Assembly: GCA_902796945.1 (NCBI GenBank)
Contig: CADBQR010000075.1
Coordinates: 1 to 39,189, forward strand
Direction: 5' to 3'
DNA: 39,189 bases
Source of the DNA: an uncultured Acidaminococcus sp.
Lineage (GTDB): Bacteria; Bacillota; Negativicutes; Acidaminococcales; Acidaminococcaceae
Shown here: piece after piece, positions 39,181 through 39,189 of the stretch
Position numbering within the stretch: the stretch's first letter is position 1
Layout of the letters: each line of letters opens with the position of its first letter
Program-made: the position numbers and the translations under genes
The notes under the pieces: model-generated
What the model was told of the DNA's origin: nothing
Seen by the model: only the letters and a program-made list of their open reading frames with translations
The model's database searches: none

Positions 39181-39189
39181 GAAATTACG

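Overview
The window looks like a chromosomal segment from a diderm Firmicute (class Negativicutes). Acidaminococcaceae (an Acidaminococcus-like gut anaerobe) is my best guess. Two kinds of evidence sit side by side. There is an outer-membrane autotransporter with a C-terminal beta-barrel, which needs an outer membrane. There are also Firmicute features: a T-box leader, strong AGGAGG-type ribosome sites, PhoH/PIN and PfoR-like proteins. Anaerobic metabolism is indicated by a four-subunit 2-oxoacid:ferredoxin oxidoreductase, dedicated ferredoxins and a fumarate-reductase-like flavoprotein. The genus is inferred from memory of gene content and was not tested.

Layout. 1-170: a degenerate 7-bp tandem repeat. 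171-2311 (-): HD hydrolase and PIN-PhoH ATPase. 2757-5189 (+): autotransporter. 5307-7400 (-): B3/4-domain protein and AEC permease. 7876-10710 (+): N-acyl-D-amino-acid deacylase and NhaC-type carrier, with two tandem terminators. 10868-18513: IclR regulator with a YjiH-like membrane protein on the minus strand, facing a second YjiH-like paralogue, a 2-oxoacid:ferredoxin oxidoreductase (delta, alpha, beta, gamma) and a family III CoA-transferase on the plus strand. 18794-21193 (+): PfoR/EIIC-like membrane protein and a D-cysteine-desulfhydrase-like PLP enzyme. 21358-23624 (-): MarR regulator, flavoprotein and ferredoxin with twin palindromic operators. 23964-28890 (-): GNAT, trans-aconitate methyltransferase, a DJ-1/PfpI remnant, RlmD-like methyltransferase, and a MATE pump behind an attenuator-like leader. 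29419-31136 (+): CrcB and a membrane metallophosphoesterase. 31294-32820: a Crp/Fnr regulator divergent from a 4Fe-4S protein. 32901-36223 (+): Met T-box, metA, tadA, tRNA-Ser(CGA) and alr. 36251-38938 (+): GlcD-type oxidase and LrgA/LrgB. 39009-39131 (-): SRP RNA.

The genes themselves belong mostly to known families. The most interesting material is regulatory architecture and unproven gene partnerships: (i) face-to-face promoters around a GAAACGCGTTTC palindrome between the IclR and oxidoreductase arms; (ii) two matching MarR-type palindromes framing a flavoprotein/ferredoxin pair; (iii) a Crp-type palindrome centred exactly at -41.5 of the divergent 4Fe-4S gene; (iv) a terminator inside the MATE 5' leader; (v) a GlcD-LrgAB neighbourhood suggesting 2-hydroxyacid handling. 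All calls come from reading the sequence; no database search or folding program was run.
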